Origin: Acidobacteriota bacterium
GTDB taxonomy: Bacteria > Acidobacteriota > Vicinamibacteria > Vicinamibacterales > 2-12-FULL-66-21
Direction: 5' to 3'
Assembly: GCA_013817065.1 (NCBI GenBank)
Contig: JACDDJ010000148.1
Span: 2,653-8,885 of the forward strand
Length of the DNA: 6,233 nucleotides
The notes beneath the pieces were generated by a model that saw nothing but the letters and a program-made list of their open reading frames with translations, did not search any database and was not told where the DNA came from. Shown here one piece after another: positions 4,987 through 6,233 of the stretch. Both the position numbers and the translations under genes were made by a program. Every line of letters begins with the position of its first letter. Positions within the stretch are counted from its first letter, which is position 1.

Positions 4987-5826
4987 ATGGCGAAGAAAGT
5001 AGTAGAGCAGCCTGTCGCCAGGACCACGGTGCGCCAGGTGAACCGACGGTGGTTGCGGGGTCCGGCACGTTTAGAGGGTGACACGATCGTCGTGGACTAC
5101 GCGCGGGGCAGCGCTTGGGACCCCCTGTCAGAACCGGCGCTCGGTCGAGAGCTTACCCGTGTCCATACTGCGACCGACGCAGTCGGCTTTGCACAACGCT
5201 TCGGTCTACTGAATGAGGGAGCAGAGGGAATCGACAGAATACCCAACGCTCTCGTGCCTGGTCGCGAGCCGTTTCAAGAATTCGTGGCGGCTGCGGAAGC
5301 GTTACGGACCATCAGCCGAACGGTCCTCGACGTGCGGGCCGCCGTTGGCGGGGACACGCAGGCACTCCTGCGGCTGAAAGCCCGCTTTTTCACCACTGAG
5401 GCTCCTGCAGGACGGGAAGTTGTGGCTCGTGACTGGGATCCACCACCAGAGAGGATCGCGGAAACAGACGACCACTCTCTCTTGATTCACGCGAGCCATT
5501 GGAGTGGCTGGCAGTTGAGTGTTGCGCTCAAAGGTACGCGCGCCTTCATCTACGACCGAGCTGAACGCGGTGAATCTGTCCCGCCCGGTCATCTCCGCGT
5601 GGGAATACTGCCGCGGACCCTACTGGAAGTCTGCTATCTCACCCTGGCGGTTTCACTGGCGGATAAAGATCCGCTCAGCCTGTGTGGCGAGTGTGAGCGC
5701 CTGTTCGTCGTTGAGGATGCTCGTCAGAAGTTCTGCACACCGAAGTGCGCGAGCCGTGCTCGATTCCGTAAGCATGACAGGAAGCGAAAGGAAGAAGCGA
5801 ATGTCAAGAAGACGCGGACACGGTGA
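4987..5826 (+). CDS. Unknown protein with C-terminal four-cysteine zinc site, paired with integrase
   Basis: A 279-residue protein. The only clear signature is near the end: C233-x2-C236-x13-C250-x3-C254 within LCGECERLFVVEDARQKFC and TPKCASRARFRKH, followed by a very basic tail (RKHDRKRKEEANVKKTRTR). This resembles the zinc-ribbon end of CGNR-type regulators, in which a variable N-terminal domain precedes a CxxC...CxxxC finger and a basic DNA-binding tail, but the CGNR tetrad itself is absent. The N-terminal 230 residues are mixed helix and strand with no motif that I recognise (HWSGW at 171-175 is notable). No signal peptide. The ATG at 4987 is chosen since GGAGG lies 5 bases before it. Its end overlaps the integrase start by 26 bases, so the two are co-translated. 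A regulator or recombination accessory factor is possible. Confidence 0.75.
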   Translation: MAKKVVEQPVARTTVRQVNRRWLRGPARLEGDTIVVDYARGSAWDPLSEPALGRELTRVHTATDAVGFAQRFGLLNEGAEGIDRIPNALVPGREPFQEFVAAAEALRTISRTVLDVRAAVGGDTQALLRLKARFFTTEAPAGREVVARDWDPPPERIAETDDHSLLIHASHWSGWQLSVALKGTRAFIYDRAERGESVPPGHLRVGILPRTLLEVCYLTLAVSLADKDPLSLCGECERLFVVEDARQKFCTPKCASRARFRKHDRKRKEEANVKKTRTR

Positions 5827-6148
5827 AGGCAGCATCAGTCAGCGGGCCGACGGCCGATGGATGGCGCGTGTTGATCTCGGCTATCAAAACGGAAAACGCC
5901 GTCGGAAGACGGTCTATGGGCGCACGCGGAAGGCCGTAGCCGATCAATTGCCTCGAATCCTTCAGGCTGCACAGCAGGGAAACGTCATTACCGACGAACG
6001 GCAGACGGTGGACCGCTACCTCCAGGATTGGTTGAAGCACAAGGAGAGCCGCCTGCGGCCTCGCGCCTTCGCCACGTACCAGCAGGCGGCATCTGTCGCC
6101 CGGCATCGGGTGCATCGCGCTCGCGAGGCTCAGTCCTCAGCACGTTGA
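5801..6148 (+). CDS. int: Tyrosine site-specific integrase, N-terminal part (frameshifted)
   Basis: The start of a phage-type tyrosine recombinase, which would join phage and host attachment sites. Residues 5-50 form the arm-type DNA-binding region: RGHGEGSISQRADGRWMARVDLG, then GKRRRKTVYGRTRKAVADQL, a pattern typical of these integrases. The core-binding SAM-like domain begins with ERQTVDRYLQDWLKHKE (about 67-83) and RPRAFATYQQA (about 87-97). Past ATYQQA the reading loses family character and stops at 6148; the true sequence goes on in another frame. The catalytic domain with its Arg, His and Tyr residues lies beyond the window. The ATG at 5801 has AAGGAAG upstream and overlaps the zinc-site gene by 26 bases. 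As it stands this frame gives 115 residues and cannot be active. Confidence 0.88.
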   Translation: MSRRRGHGEGSISQRADGRWMARVDLGYQNGKRRRKTVYGRTRKAVADQLPRILQAAQQGNVITDERQTVDRYLQDWLKHKESRLRPRAFATYQQAASVARHRVHRAREAQSSAR

Positions 6149-6233
6149 TCGATGGTTCCAAGAGCATCGGACCGCCAGTGCGAGCGCGCGAACGATCGGG
6201 TATGCGAGGGCAGTTCTCAGGGCAGCACTGAAC
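6090..6233 (+). pseudogene. int: Integrase core-binding domain continued in shifted frame
   Basis: From 6090 the next frame reads HLSPGIGCIALARLSPQHVD, then RWFQEHRTASASARTIGYAR and AVLRAALN, to the last base of the window. This is the normal second half of the SAM-like core-binding domain (HLxPxxGxxxLxxLxPxxV, then helices), so it belongs to the integrase begun at 5801. One base must be skipped near 6085-6092 to join the frames. The join TYQQA-HLSPG is also about three residues shorter than usual (most relatives have TY-x5-7-HL), so an 8-base deletion may explain it better than a one-base insertion. The gene continues past the right edge. Confidence 0.82.

Overview
The window looks like one end of a temperate, HK97-type tailed bacteriophage, most likely an integrated or decaying prophage, in a G+C-rich bacterium. 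No ribosomal or housekeeping gene is present, so the host cannot be named. The integrase and terminase resemble types common in soil and sediment phyla (inference from general family knowledge only). There are ten genes, closely packed and often overlapping, and no tRNA, rRNA, CRISPR array or insertion sequence was seen.

Leftward block (minus strand, read from about 4856 down to 1): a small excisionase-like HTH protein (4668-4856), a coiled-coil protein (4319-4606), a DnaB-like RecA-fold helicase (3351-4319), a winged-helix replication initiator candidate (2810-3358), a second winged-helix-like protein (2356-2781), an HNH endonuclease (2030-2356), a P27-type small terminase (1568-1924) and the large terminase (1605 to the left edge). 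Several junctions are overlapping stop/start codons such as TGATG, so translation is probably coupled. The order is excision, then replication, then DNA packaging. Portal, protease and capsid genes would be expected beyond the left edge.

Rightward block (plus strand): from a shared divergent control region (4857-4986), a 279-residue protein of unknown function with a C-terminal four-cysteine zinc site (4987-5826), overlapped by a tyrosine integrase (5801 to the right edge). The attachment site is not seen and would be expected beyond the right edge.

The most interesting signal is a cluster of 17-base palindromes (GTTACCGTTTCGGTAAC and variants) inside the 3' half of the initiator gene, at 2910-3072. 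The copies are translated in two different reading frames, so the DNA rather than the peptide is what is conserved. The layout recalls the lambda O gene, where the origin iterons lie inside the initiator gene, and I propose this is the phage replication origin. A perfect 16-base inverted repeat lies in the next gene (2398-2444).

Both long genes at the window ends are frameshifted: the terminase near 519-549 and the integrase near 6085-6092. In each, the rest of the protein continues in another frame. This means either a decayed prophage or single-base sequence errors.
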